From contig JAILAA010000031.1 of the NCBI GenBank assembly GCA_024681875.1, positions 1 to 43,304 of the forward strand: a stretch of 43,304 nucleotides of DNA, in the 5' to 3' direction. The notes under the pieces were generated by a model. That model did no database searches. It had not been told where the DNA came from and was given only the letters and a program-made list of their open reading frames with translations. Positions 28,395 through 37,760 of this stretch are shown in pieces. Source of the DNA: Prevotella sp. (lineage in GTDB: Bacteria; Bacteroidota; Bacteroidia; Bacteroidales; Bacteroidaceae). Every line of letters begins with the position of its first letter. Within the stretch, counting starts at the first letter, position 1. The translations under genes were made by a program, and so were the position numbers.

Positions 28395-30413
28395 ATGAAG
28401 AAATTATTGTTTTCAATAGCATTGTTCAGCTGCGCCCTGACTGGCAGCGCACAGCCTAAATGCAACGCCGACGGCACGGTGACGTTCCAGTTCCGGAATG
28501 ACTCGGCAAAGAGTGTCCTCGTCGACGTGCAGTTTGCAGGCAGGAAAGAGATGACACGCGGAGCCGACGGTCTTTGGTCGCTGACGCTCCCCTCCCCTGC
28601 TCCCGACATGTATCCCTATTGCTTCATCGTCGACGGTGTCAGTGTGATGGACCCCGAGAATCCGCAGTATTTCCCCAACGAAGGTTTCAAGAACAGCCTC
28701 TTAGAGGTTCCGTCGGCTGAAGGCTCGCTGCCCCACGACATCCGCTCCGACGTGGAGCACGGCCGTGTGGAGTATATCCATTACTATTCGAAGAGTCTCG
28801 GCGCCACCAACAATGCCGTAGTCTACCTGCCGCCCTCGTACATGACGGACATGCAGAAGAAATACCCTGTTTTCTACCTCATCAGCGGCACGACGGATAC
28901 GGAGGAGGTCTACTTCAAGGTGGGACGCGTGAACTACATCCTCGATAACCTGATTGCCGAAAAGCAGGCCAAGGACATGATAGTCGTGATGCCTTATGGC
29001 AATCCTATGAAGCTGAAGCTTCAGGATGCCCCCACCACGGTGCCGGGAGAAACTACGAAGGAGCGCTCGGAGGCGATGGCCGCCCAGATGCGTTTCGGCG
29101 GCGATGTTTTCAGCCAGGATCTCATCAACGACCTGATGCCTTACATCGAGAGCAACTACCGCACCGTCAACAACAAGGACAACCGCGCCATCGGAGGCTT
29201 CTCACGCGGCGGCAATCAGGCCCTGTTCAATGGTCTGACCAACCTCGACAAGTTCTCCTACCTCTGCTCTTACAGCTCATTCACGTCGACCGACATCCCC
29301 GATGTCTACGATCAGGCTGCTGATACGAACAAGAAGATTCACCTGTTCTGGCTCGGCGTGGGCACCGACGACTTCCTCTACGGCAACGCCCGCGACTACA
29401 TGGAGTTCCTCGACAAGAAGGGTATCACATGCGTAAAAGAGTTCACCACCGACAAGTTCGGCCACACTTGGATGAACGCCAAGTATTTCCTGTCGAAGAC
29501 GCTGCCCCTGCTGTTCAACAAGAAAGCAGCCGAGGCTGCTATGAAGGAGGCACAGCCTGCACCTGCCGCTACTGGTCAGGAACAGCAGTTCACGCCTGGC
29601 GTGATGGCTCGTCTCTTCCCCAAGCCCATCATCTCGCCTGAGTATAGCGAGCAAGGCATCACCTTCCGCTTCAAGGCTCCCGATGCCAAGAAGGTGGAGC
29701 TGGACACCGAGTTCCGTCCTGACAACATCGTGATGGAGAAAGACAGCGACGGCGTGTGGAGTACCACAGTCACTGACTTCATCTTCGAAACCTTCGTATA
29801 CTGCTTTGTCGTTGACGGAATGCCCGTAACCGACCCCAACAATATGTTCATCGCACCAGGCGACGGCTTCAAGTACAGCATTGCCGACAACCCACATTCC
29901 CCCTTCAACTTCGCTTCACAGGGCGACATCCAGCATGGTCGTACGGCCTACGACCTGGCACGCCAGGAGGCTTGGTACACATCGGCTATGCCCGCAGGTA
30001 TGGTCATTCCCGTCTTCATCCAACTGATATCAGGCAAGGGTGACACGATGGAGAGTTGGTTCAAGGTAGGCGGCGCCGACGCTATCGCCGACAAGCTGCT
30101 GGCCGATGGCAAGACGAAGCCCTGCATCATCACCACGAGCTCGCTCGACTTTATGCCGGACGGCCAGCGGATGCCTGGCTTCCGTGTGAGGACGCTGAAA
30201 GCCGATGACTATCCTACGTGGAGTCTGCGTAAACGCGCTTTGGTAAAGCTGCTCTTTGACATTGGCAAGGAACAGCAAACCGGCTTCCCAGGTATGGGTG
30301 GCGGCTTCCCTGGTGGCGGAGGTGGATTCCCCAGAGGTGGCGGCGGCTTCCCCGGTGGCGGCGGTGGCTTCCCGAGGGGGGGAGGGGGCTTCCCTCCCGG
30401 TGGTGGATTCTAA
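28395..30413 (+). CDS. Two-module esterase, second module degenerate, Gly-rich tail
   Basis: 672 residues with a signal peptide (cleavage near GSAQ). The first half is a CBM48-like domain (about 25-120) plus a complete CE1/esterase-D domain (about 125-380) with S270 in GGFSRGGNQ, an Asp in GVGTDDF and a His in KFGHTWM. The second half repeats the CBM48-like part (about 400-505) and then a shortened esterase-like stretch (to about 630) in which no GxSxG or catalytic His can be seen. The last 40 residues are a GGGFP/GGGFPRG repeat. CE1 enzymes with a CBM48-like module are typical feruloyl esterases of rumen Prevotella. The tail may tether or self-associate; unknown. GH3 gene follows after 27 bp. 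Confidence 0.85.
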   Translation: MKKLLFSIALFSCALTGSAQPKCNADGTVTFQFRNDSAKSVLVDVQFAGRKEMTRGADGLWSLTLPSPAPDMYPYCFIVDGVSVMDPENPQYFPNEGFKNSLLEVPSAEGSLPHDIRSDVEHGRVEYIHYYSKSLGATNNAVVYLPPSYMTDMQKKYPVFYLISGTTDTEEVYFKVGRVNYILDNLIAEKQAKDMIVVMPYGNPMKLKLQDAPTTVPGETTKERSEAMAAQMRFGGDVFSQDLINDLMPYIESNYRTVNNKDNRAIGGFSRGGNQALFNGLTNLDKFSYLCSYSSFTSTDIPDVYDQAADTNKKIHLFWLGVGTDDFLYGNARDYMEFLDKKGITCVKEFTTDKFGHTWMNAKYFLSKTLPLLFNKKAAEAAMKEAQPAPAATGQEQQFTPGVMARLFPKPIISPEYSEQGITFRFKAPDAKKVELDTEFRPDNIVMEKDSDGVWSTTVTDFIFETFVYCFVVDGMPVTDPNNMFIAPGDGFKYSIADNPHSPFNFASQGDIQHGRTAYDLARQEAWYTSAMPAGMVIPVFIQLISGKGDTMESWFKVGGADAIADKLLADGKTKPCIITTSSLDFMPDGQRMPGFRVRTLKADDYPTWSLRKRALVKLLFDIGKEQQTGFPGMGGGFPGGGGGFPRGGGGFPGGGGGFPRGGGGFPPGGGF

Positions 30414-30440
30414 CTATTACCAACAAAAAGACAGATACTA

Positions 30441-33044
30441 ATGACAAAGAAAACTATGATAACGGCCATGGCGCTCACACTGAGTGTCATGGGCGTCTTC
30501 GCACAATACAAATACGACTGGCAGAATCCTCAGCTGCCAAGGGCTGAGCGTGTAGAGAGCCTTCTGAAAATGCTGACACCTGAGGAGAAGGTAGGCCTGA
30601 TGATGAACAAGAGCATCTCGATAGACCGTCTCGGCATCCCGTCATACAACTGGTGGAGCGAGGCCTGCCACGGTGTGCGACAGGGCGACTACACCGTCTA
30701 CCCGCAGCCCATCGGCATGGCCGCAGCCTTCAACGAGGAGCTGGTATACAATGTTTTCTCGCAGGTCAGCGACGAGGCCCGTGCCAACTGGAACCGCTCT
30801 GACCACAGCATGCAGCATGTGGATATGGGCGCCATCTATTATCCCGGCAACCCTGAGCTCACGTTCTGGTGCCCCAACGTCAACATCTTCCGCGACCCGC
30901 GATGGGGACGCGGACAGGAGACCTGCGGCGAAGACCCGTACATGAACGCCGTGTTGGGCGTAGCAACGGTCAAAGGTATGCAGGGCAACAATGACACCTA
31001 TTATAAGACACACGCCTGCGCTAAGCATTATGCTGTGCACAGCGGTCCGGAGCCTCTGCGCCACTCGATGAACGTCGAGCCGACCAACCGCGACCTTTGG
31101 GAAACATACCTGCCAGCCTTCAAGGCGCTGGTAAAGAAGGCTGACGTGCGCGAGGTGATGTGCGCCTACCAGCGTTTCGAGGGCAAGCCCTGCTGCAGCA
31201 GCGACCGCCTGCTCATCGACATCCTGCGCAACAAGTGGGGCTACGAAGCCATCGTCCTCACTGACTGCGATGCTATCAACAACTTCTTCAACCGTGGCCA
31301 GCACGAGACGCACAAAGACCCGTTGTCGGCTTCTGTCGACGCCGTGCTCAACGGCACCGACCTGGAGTGCGGCAAGGTGTTCATGTGTCTCACCGACGGT
31401 CTGAAGCAGGGCCTTATCAAGGAGGAAGATCTCGACGGTCATCTGCGTAAGACGCTGATGGGCCGCTTCGAACTCGGTATGTTCGACCCCGCTGACAAGC
31501 TGCCTTGGGCTAATCTCAGCGAGGACGTCATCAGCAGCGAGGAGCACAACGACCTGGCCGTACAGGCCGCCCGCGAATCGATGGTGCTGCTTTACAACGG
31601 AGGACAGACCCCTGTCCTTCCCTTGAGCAAGAACATCAAGACACTGGCAGTACTCGGTCCTAATGCCGATGACGTGGAGCTGTTGAATGGTAACTACGGC
31701 GGCACTCCCACGAAGGCCCATCAGCACTCGCTGTTGGAGGGCATCCGAAAGGCTGTGCCCAATGCGAACATTATTTATCACAAGGCCTGCGAGTTGAATG
31801 ATGAATATGAGACGGTGCCTCATCTGATTGACTTCAACGACGGCCAGGGCGTATTGGTGGAGTTCTGGAACAACGCTGACCTGAGCGGCGAGCCTGTGAC
31901 CAAAGGCTACTACAAAGAGCTGAACTTCTCGACCTTTGGTGCTTGGGGTTTTGCCGATGGCGTTAGCCGCGACACACTCTCCGTGCGCATTAGCGGACAG
32001 TATAAGTCCACGTTCACGGGTGAGATGAAGTACACACTGACCACCGACAATGGCTATGTGCTGAAGGTAAACGGTCAGGTGGTGGAAGAAGGCAAGCCAG
32101 GTGGACGTCGAGGATTCGGCTTCGGACGCCGTGTAGAATACAAGTCTTTCCCCGTAGAGGCTGGCAAGACCTATGACGTCAGCATCGAATACAGCCACGA
32201 CCACGGACAGTTTGCCATGCTGCGCGGCGACATCTGCGAGCGCAAGCTCGTCGACTTCACCAATCTGGCCAACGAGGTGAAGGATGCCGATGCCATCATC
32301 ATCATCGGAGGCATCTCCGCACGTATGGAAGGCGAGGGCGGCGACAAGCAGACCATCGAGCTGCCCACCGTGCAGACCATGCTCGTGGCTGCCATGCACA
32401 ACACGGGCAAGCCTGTCATCTTCGTCAACTGCTCAGGCTCGGCCATCGCCTTCGGCACCTTGGAGGGAATGTATGACGCCCTGGTGCAGGCCTGGTATCC
32501 CGGACAGGGAGGCTCGCAGGCACTGGCCGAAGTGATCTTTGGCGACTATAACCCCGGCGGCAAACTGCCCGTCACGTTCTATCGCACAAATGGCGACCTG
32601 CCCGACTTCCTCGACTACTCGATGAAGAACCGTACCTACCGCTACTTCACCGGCCAGCCGCAGTATGCCTTTGGCTATGGCCTCAGCTACACCACCTTCA
32701 GCGTAGGCAAGGCCAAGGTGAAGGCCAACGGCAGCAAGCCCGAGGTTACACTGACCATCCCCGTGAAGAACACAGGCAAGCGCGAGGGCACCGAGACCGT
32801 GCAGGTGTACGTGAAGCGTCTGGACGACCCGGGTGCTCCCATCAAGGCGCTGAAGGGATTCCAGAAGCTGAGCCTCAAGCCCGGCGAGACGCAGAAGGCT
32901 GTCATCACCCTTGACGGCGAAGCCTTCGAGTATTATGACGAGAACATCGACGAGCTGGCCGTGAAGAGCGGACGCTACCAGCTGCTCTACGGCACCTCGT
33001 CGCGTGACGAAGACTTGCAGATTTTGAACTTTATCGTAAAATAG
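30441..33044 (+). CDS. GH3 beta-xylosidase/glucosidase with PA14 insert
   Basis: 867 residues with a signal peptide (cleavage near VFAQ). An exo-acting beta-glycosidase of family GH3. The N-terminal barrel (about 25-370) carries RDPRWGRGQETCGEDP, HACAKHYAVHSG and the nucleophile D275 in VLTDCDAI. A PA14 domain (about 470-600) is inserted in the second domain, and an FN3-like domain (about 765-867) closes the protein. The arrangement and the neighbouring GH10 enzyme favour beta-xylosidase of the Xyl3A type, but glucosidase activity cannot be excluded. It lies 45 bp before the GH10 gene. Confidence 0.9.
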   Translation: MTKKTMITAMALTLSVMGVFAQYKYDWQNPQLPRAERVESLLKMLTPEEKVGLMMNKSISIDRLGIPSYNWWSEACHGVRQGDYTVYPQPIGMAAAFNEELVYNVFSQVSDEARANWNRSDHSMQHVDMGAIYYPGNPELTFWCPNVNIFRDPRWGRGQETCGEDPYMNAVLGVATVKGMQGNNDTYYKTHACAKHYAVHSGPEPLRHSMNVEPTNRDLWETYLPAFKALVKKADVREVMCAYQRFEGKPCCSSDRLLIDILRNKWGYEAIVLTDCDAINNFFNRGQHETHKDPLSASVDAVLNGTDLECGKVFMCLTDGLKQGLIKEEDLDGHLRKTLMGRFELGMFDPADKLPWANLSEDVISSEEHNDLAVQAARESMVLLYNGGQTPVLPLSKNIKTLAVLGPNADDVELLNGNYGGTPTKAHQHSLLEGIRKAVPNANIIYHKACELNDEYETVPHLIDFNDGQGVLVEFWNNADLSGEPVTKGYYKELNFSTFGAWGFADGVSRDTLSVRISGQYKSTFTGEMKYTLTTDNGYVLKVNGQVVEEGKPGGRRGFGFGRRVEYKSFPVEAGKTYDVSIEYSHDHGQFAMLRGDICERKLVDFTNLANEVKDADAIIIIGGISARMEGEGGDKQTIELPTVQTMLVAAMHNTGKPVIFVNCSGSAIAFGTLEGMYDALVQAWYPGQGGSQALAEVIFGDYNPGGKLPVTFYRTNGDLPDFLDYSMKNRTYRYFTGQPQYAFGYGLSYTTFSVGKAKVKANGSKPEVTLTIPVKNTGKREGTETVQVYVKRLDDPGAPIKALKGFQKLSLKPGETQKAVITLDGEAFEYYDENIDELAVKSGRYQLLYGTSSRDEDLQILNFIVK

Positions 33045-33089
33045 GTAAACAGAAAAACATTCGAAAGTACATTTTATATATAAATAAGA

Positions 33090-36000
33090 ATGAAGAAAAT
33101 ATTCATCACCACTATCATCAGCCTGCTCTCCTTCATCGGAGTGCAGGCACAGCTGTCGACCAATCCCAATAAGTTTCTCGGCAACATCACCACCTGGGGT
33201 AATGTGGAGGCCGGAGACGGCATTCCAGCGTACTATACGCTCTGGAATCAGATTACCTGCGAAAACGAATCGAAATGGTCATCTGTTGAAGGCAGCAGAG
33301 GCAACTTCAACTGGTCTGGAGCCGACAGAGCATTCAACTATGCCAAGCAGCATAAGTTCACTTACAAATTCCATGCATTGGTGTGGGGAGCCCAGTATCC
33401 CGGCTGGTTGAGCAGCCTGTCGGCAAAGGACCGTCTGGCCGCTCTCACCAATTGGTTTGACAAAGCCAAGGCAAAGTACAGCACGCTGCCCATGATAGAC
33501 GTGGTGAACGAGGCTGTCGGCAATCATCAGGCAGGCAACCCCATGATGAAGGAGACGCTGGGCGGAGGCGGAAAGACCGGTTACGACTGGCTGGTTAAAG
33601 CCTTCGAGATGGCCTACGAGCGCTGGCCGGATGCCATTCTCATCTACAACGACTACAACTCCATCCGATGGGATCTGGACAACTACATCACCTTAGTACA
33701 GACTTTGCGCGATGCAGGTGCGCCTATTGACGCTTATGGCAACCAGGCACACGAATTGAAAGGCATTTCTGTAAGTGAATTGAAGAATGCGCTGAAGCAG
33801 CAGCAGGATAAATTGCAGATGCCGATGTTTATTACTGAATATGACATCTCGTCCACTGACGACAACGAGCAGTTAAAGTATTACAAGGAACAGATTCCCG
33901 TGATGTGGGAAGCCCCCTATTGTGCCGGTGTCACCCTATGGGGCTATGTGTATGGTAAGACATGGACAGATGACGGAAAGGGATACTCTGGCATTTACAA
34001 AGACGGCAAAGAGCGCCTTGCCATGACCTGGCTGAAAGAGTATATGGCCAGTGATAAAGCCAAGAATGCCGTAGGCCCCCTGCCCGGCACGAAGAAAGAG
34101 GCCTCTATCTATATCCGCCCTGCTTCCCTGAAGGTGGCCAAGGGCGATGTGCTGCCTATCAAGGTGCGTGCCCGTCTGGCCACCAAGACCATTGAGAAGG
34201 TGGATCTCTATGTGGGCAACCAACTGGTGAAGACCATGACCGAAGCGCCCTACATTGCTGAGTACACCACAAGCGCAACAGGATGGAATACCACGAAGGC
34301 CGTGGTGACCGCTACCGATGGTTCCACCTACGAACGCTATGGCCGCTTCAATGTCCTCAACTCTACTGTCAAGCGTGAGCCCTACAATGAGACAGTTCCC
34401 CAACTGCCTGGCACCATCAAGGTGATTGAGTACGACAAAGGCGCTTCCGGCGTTTCCTACAGCAACGCTTCACGCAGTCTTTCAGTAACAAAGGATGGCG
34501 CATGGATGGAATATACTGTCGACGTGGCCGAAGATGGAATCTATTCCCTTGATGCCGAGGTGGCCGCTGCAAAAGCCGGTGGCATGTTCCATCTGGCAGA
34601 ATACTCCTTCGACAATCTTGACTACCTCACAGAATATCTTGATGTGCCAAATACTGGCGGCGCCAATAACTACCAGACCATGCGCGGCCTGCTGAAGATG
34701 CCGCTGACGGCTGGCCGCCATGTGCTCTGCCTCAACATCGACAAGGGCGGATTCTATATCAAGAACCTGACCTTCAGCCGCTATGAGATAGGTAGCGACA
34801 TCTCTGTTGCCATCAGTTCGGTCAAGCCCACGACAATCAATTTCGGCGACTCGGCCACCATTACCGTCACTACAAAATCGACCAGCAGCACCATAGACAA
34901 TGTAAAACTCTATGCCAACAACCTGCTGATTGCCACCTTGACGGAGGCTCCCTACACCTATGTATACTATCCGGCTGCGAAGGGTACCTACACCCTCGAG
35001 GCCATAGCTACCAACGCAGAGGGCAAGTCAAAGATTTCGGCAAAGAAGACGCTGAAAGTCAACGGCAAGCGTGAGCCCTACAAGGACATCAGCCTGCCCG
35101 GCATCGTACAGTTCGAAGACTTCGACAAGGGCGGCGAAGGCATGACCTTCCACGACAGTGATGATACCGACCAGGGCGATGCCAAGTACCGCACCGACAA
35201 CGAAGGCGTTGACATTGTGAAGGGCAACGGTGGCAATGCCATCGGCTATACAGCCAAAGACGAATGGCTGGAGTACACCGTCAACGTGACGAAGGCCGGC
35301 ACCTACAATTGCGAGGCTACAGTATCATCAGGCACCACAGGCGCATCGTTTACCGTCAGCCTGAGGGACAACGGACAGACCACGCAGCTTTGCTCCATTA
35401 CCATCCCGCAGACAGCCAGCAGCAACTGGGATACATACACGAAGGTGAGTGCCAAGCTCTCAAAAGCTCTGCCTGAAGGCAAGCACATCTTGCGCGTCAC
35501 CATCACCGGAGCCAACGGCAATCTGGACAAGATGGCGTTCACTTGTGACGAAGGTGGTGACGAGCCTTCCACAGCAGACCCCAACTTCCACATCTATCTC
35601 TGCTTCGGACAGTCGAACATGGAAGGCAATGCCCAGTGGGAGAGCGTCGACTCATACGTCGACCCACGCTTCCAGATGCTGGCCACTACCGATTTCACTT
35701 CACCCAAGCGCACGCTGGGTCAGTGGTATACGGCCAAATGCCCCATCGTCAGTCCCGTAGGCAAGCTCGGCATGGCCGACTACTTCGGGCGCACCATGGT
35801 TGCTGCCATGCCTAAGGATGTGAAGATCGGCGTCGTGGCCGTAGCCATGGGCGGCAGTCCTATCGAGATGTTCGACAAGGACAAGTACCAGCAGAAACTT
35901 TCCGAGAATCCCAATGAGTGGTGGGCACAGCTGTCGAACACCTACTATGGCGGCAACCCCTACGGACGCCTGATCGACATGGCGAAAGAAGCTCAGAAAG

Positions 36001-37289
36001 TAGGCGTCATCAAGGGCATCCTCCTGCATCAGGGCTGCACCAACTGCGGCGACCCCAACTGGCCCAACATGGTGAAGAAAATCTATACCGACATGCTCAG
36101 CGACCTGAATCTGAAAGCCGCCGACGTGCCTCTCTTCGTCGGTGAGACGGAGCAGAAAGACATGGGCGGTGGCTGCTACGGCCATAACGTCGTTGTCAAC
36201 CAGGTGCCCAACGTCATTCCCACGGCCCATGTCGTACACAGCAACGGCGTTCCCGGCAACGGACAAGACCAGTGGCACTTCTCGGCAGCAGGCTATCGCA
36301 CCTTCGGCAAGCGCTATGCCATTGAGGCCCTCAAGGCGATGAACAGGCCGATAGTGAAGGATGCAGCCTATACCCTACCCTCCAACCTCGTCAAGTTCTT
36401 CACGCTGACGAATCTTGAGAATGCCACACAGACCGTACACGTGGGAGCCAATGAGAATCTCCGCGTGTGGGGCACCTTTGCCGACGGACACAGAGAGGAC
36501 TTAAGCAATGAAGTGCTCTTAACCGCTGGCGAGGGAGTAACCATCACCGGCAGCAGTGTGAAGGTTGAGAAGGAAGGGTTCTATACGGTCACTGCCACCT
36601 ATAGCGACTTTATCGGCACGCAGCACACTGCCGCCATCACCATCGAGGCCGTAGGCACGGGCATCGACGAGCGCTTCACCGACCTTGCAACCCTCACTGC
36701 CAACCCCTCACCGCTCTTCGCCATTGTCAACGAGGACATGGCCAAGGCATTCTACTGCTCAGACAACCAGAATCTGTACTTCGACGACTATTCCAAGGCT
36801 TTCGACCCCGCAGTAGCGGGCTACTACTTCAAGCTGGAGAAGGCGTCAGGCACCAGTTATTACCTGTTCCGCCTCTATAAAGCCGACGGCACGCCACACG
36901 TCGTTTTCGGAGGCCCTGGCTACCTCAACTCTCAGGAGGCCACCGGCTGGTGCAGCTTCATTCTCGGCCTGAACAACCAGAACGGGCAGGATATCAAGAA
37001 CGGTGCGCTATGGGATGTCAAGTATGTAGAGAACAAGGGCTTCACATTGAAGAACATCGGCACGGGCAAGTACCTGCAGGATGCCGCACCGGCCAAGTAC
37101 GACACCCCGTCGTATTTCACCTTCTGCACCATTGGCACAAGGAGCAACATCACACCGCTCATCACCGACCGCCCCGCCAGCGCCGTCATCTATACCCTGC
37201 AGGGTGTGAAGGCCGGAACAACAGAGCAGTGGAGCAGCCTGCCGAAGGGCATTTACGTAGTCAACGGAAAGCTCAAAACCAAGAAATAA
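33090..37289 (+). CDS. Multidomain GH10 xylanase with CE6 acetylxylan esterase
   Basis: 1399 residues with a signal peptide (cleavage near GVQAQ). Order: GH10 endo-xylanase (about 22-328) with acid/base E141 in DVVNEA and nucleophile E250 in FITEYDI; Ig-like (335-430); CBM6-like (434-567); Ig-like (570-665); CBM6-like (666-822); CE6/SASA esterase (830-1086) with S842 in GQSNMEG and D1060-x-x-H1063 in DQWHFSAAG; Ig-like (1095-1190); beta-trefoil-like lectin segment (1200-1345); and the tail KGIYVVNGKLKTKK. It would cut the xylan backbone and remove acetyl groups in one chain. The CE6 motif usually read as HQGESN is HQGCTNCG here. Secreted and probably surface held. Last gene of the block. Confidence 0.93.
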   Translation: MKKIFITTIISLLSFIGVQAQLSTNPNKFLGNITTWGNVEAGDGIPAYYTLWNQITCENESKWSSVEGSRGNFNWSGADRAFNYAKQHKFTYKFHALVWGAQYPGWLSSLSAKDRLAALTNWFDKAKAKYSTLPMIDVVNEAVGNHQAGNPMMKETLGGGGKTGYDWLVKAFEMAYERWPDAILIYNDYNSIRWDLDNYITLVQTLRDAGAPIDAYGNQAHELKGISVSELKNALKQQQDKLQMPMFITEYDISSTDDNEQLKYYKEQIPVMWEAPYCAGVTLWGYVYGKTWTDDGKGYSGIYKDGKERLAMTWLKEYMASDKAKNAVGPLPGTKKEASIYIRPASLKVAKGDVLPIKVRARLATKTIEKVDLYVGNQLVKTMTEAPYIAEYTTSATGWNTTKAVVTATDGSTYERYGRFNVLNSTVKREPYNETVPQLPGTIKVIEYDKGASGVSYSNASRSLSVTKDGAWMEYTVDVAEDGIYSLDAEVAAAKAGGMFHLAEYSFDNLDYLTEYLDVPNTGGANNYQTMRGLLKMPLTAGRHVLCLNIDKGGFYIKNLTFSRYEIGSDISVAISSVKPTTINFGDSATITVTTKSTSSTIDNVKLYANNLLIATLTEAPYTYVYYPAAKGTYTLEAIATNAEGKSKISAKKTLKVNGKREPYKDISLPGIVQFEDFDKGGEGMTFHDSDDTDQGDAKYRTDNEGVDIVKGNGGNAIGYTAKDEWLEYTVNVTKAGTYNCEATVSSGTTGASFTVSLRDNGQTTQLCSITIPQTASSNWDTYTKVSAKLSKALPEGKHILRVTITGANGNLDKMAFTCDEGGDEPSTADPNFHIYLCFGQSNMEGNAQWESVDSYVDPRFQMLATTDFTSPKRTLGQWYTAKCPIVSPVGKLGMADYFGRTMVAAMPKDVKIGVVAVAMGGSPIEMFDKDKYQQKLSENPNEWWAQLSNTYYGGNPYGRLIDMAKEAQKVGVIKGILLHQGCTNCGDPNWPNMVKKIYTDMLSDLNLKAADVPLFVGETEQKDMGGGCYGHNVVVNQVPNVIPTAHVVHSNGVPGNGQDQWHFSAAGYRTFGKRYAIEALKAMNRPIVKDAAYTLPSNLVKFFTLTNLENATQTVHVGANENLRVWGTFADGHREDLSNEVLLTAGEGVTITGSSVKVEKEGFYTVTATYSDFIGTQHTAAITIEAVGTGIDERFTDLATLTANPSPLFAIVNEDMAKAFYCSDNQNLYFDDYSKAFDPAVAGYYFKLEKASGTSYYLFRLYKADGTPHVVFGGPGYLNSQEATGWCSFILGLNNQNGQDIKNGALWDVKYVENKGFTLKNIGTGKYLQDAAPAKYDTPSYFTFCTIGTRSNITPLITDRPASAVIYTLQGVKAGTTEQWSSLPKGIYVVNGKLKTKK

Positions 37290-37316
37290 TACACCATGGA
37301 AAGCTATAGGGACGTA

Positions 37317-37448
37317 AGCCGCGCGTCACCACTACAGACACAGACGAGGGGGCAAAATAAAAACGCCCATAGGACGAGAAGGCAAAATATCAAAAAAAGT
37401 GCCGAAATTGGGGCCTTAACGTTAATCGTTAATCGTTAATCCGTTAAT
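37317..37448. repeat. Left arm of an approximately 130-bp inverted repeat
   Basis: 132 bp that reappear inverted at 38455-38582, with scattered substitutions, a diverged centre and one extra GTTAATC heptamer (three copies in 37421-37441 against two). Read on the plus strand it encodes KPRVTTTDTDEGAK and a stop, matching the kinase's last residues EPRVNTTGTGEGAK, with an in-frame stop just upstream. It is therefore a displaced copy of the 3' end of the kinase gene plus flanking DNA. Confidence 0.8.
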
Positions 37449-37472
37449 TCACCCCATTCATCTATATTAAAC

Positions 37473-37505
37473 AACGGGCGCTTGCTATCATAGCAGGCGT
37501 CCGTT
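37473..37505 (-). terminator. Hairpin after the smalltalk-like frame
   Basis: AACGGGCGCTTGCTA (37473-37487) and TAGCAGGCGTCCGTT (37491-37505) pair at 13 of 15 positions around a 3-nt loop. On the minus strand a T-rich stretch follows, placing a terminator about 30 bp after the small frame. Confidence 0.55.
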
Positions 37506-37534
37506 TCTATGAAAAGACAGAACAAGCAGTATTG

Positions 37535-37645
37535 TCAGAATACAGGACCGAAGCCCATGCAGCTGGTGGTGGTCAGGGCGGTGATGGCAGCGGTCAGAAT
37601 AGCCACGATCACCTCGAAGCCCTTGCGCTTGACGGCCTTCCACAC
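37535..37645 (-). pseudogene. Smalltalk-like small hydrophobic peptide, probably remnant
   Basis: A 36-residue frame, VWKAVKRKGFEVIVAILTAA and then a Thr-rich stretch ending TTTSCMGFGPVF, opened only by a GTG. The codon two upstream of the GTG is an in-frame TAG, and a better ATG (37678-37676) lies in another frame. It resembles the very short peptides annotated as 'smalltalk' in Bacteroides and Prevotella: a basic start, one hydrophobic helix with VIVAILTA, and SC near the end. The hairpin just after it fits that context. I read it as a copy with a damaged 5' end, but a GTG start is possible. Confidence 0.4.
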
Positions 37646-37682
37646 AGCCTACTCTACGTTTTTTCAACCATAGTTAAAGTCG

Positions 37683-37760
37683 TTTTGAGCCCTGAAACAT
37701 CTTTTTGCAGGCTGCAGAATCCGTTTTGCGGCCAGCAGATTTTTTGCAGGCTGCAGAATC
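37683..37760. repeat. Third, degenerate tandem palindromic array
   Basis: Four units, each beginning TTTTG: TTTTGAGCCCTGAAACATC, TTTTGCAGGCTGCAGAATC, TTTTGCGGCCAGCAGATT and TTTTGCAGGCTGCAGAATC. The shared G falls at 37687, 37707, 37728 and 37746, so the spacing is 20, 21 and 18. Each core is self-complementary (for example GCAG-G-CTGC). The design is that of the arrays at 5654 and 27312. Confidence 0.6.

Noticed and set aside
30642..32399. A long leftward frame of 585 codons antisense to the GH3 gene
   Set aside because: It has no domain, and its length is explained by the codon pattern of the strongly supported GH3 gene on the other strand.
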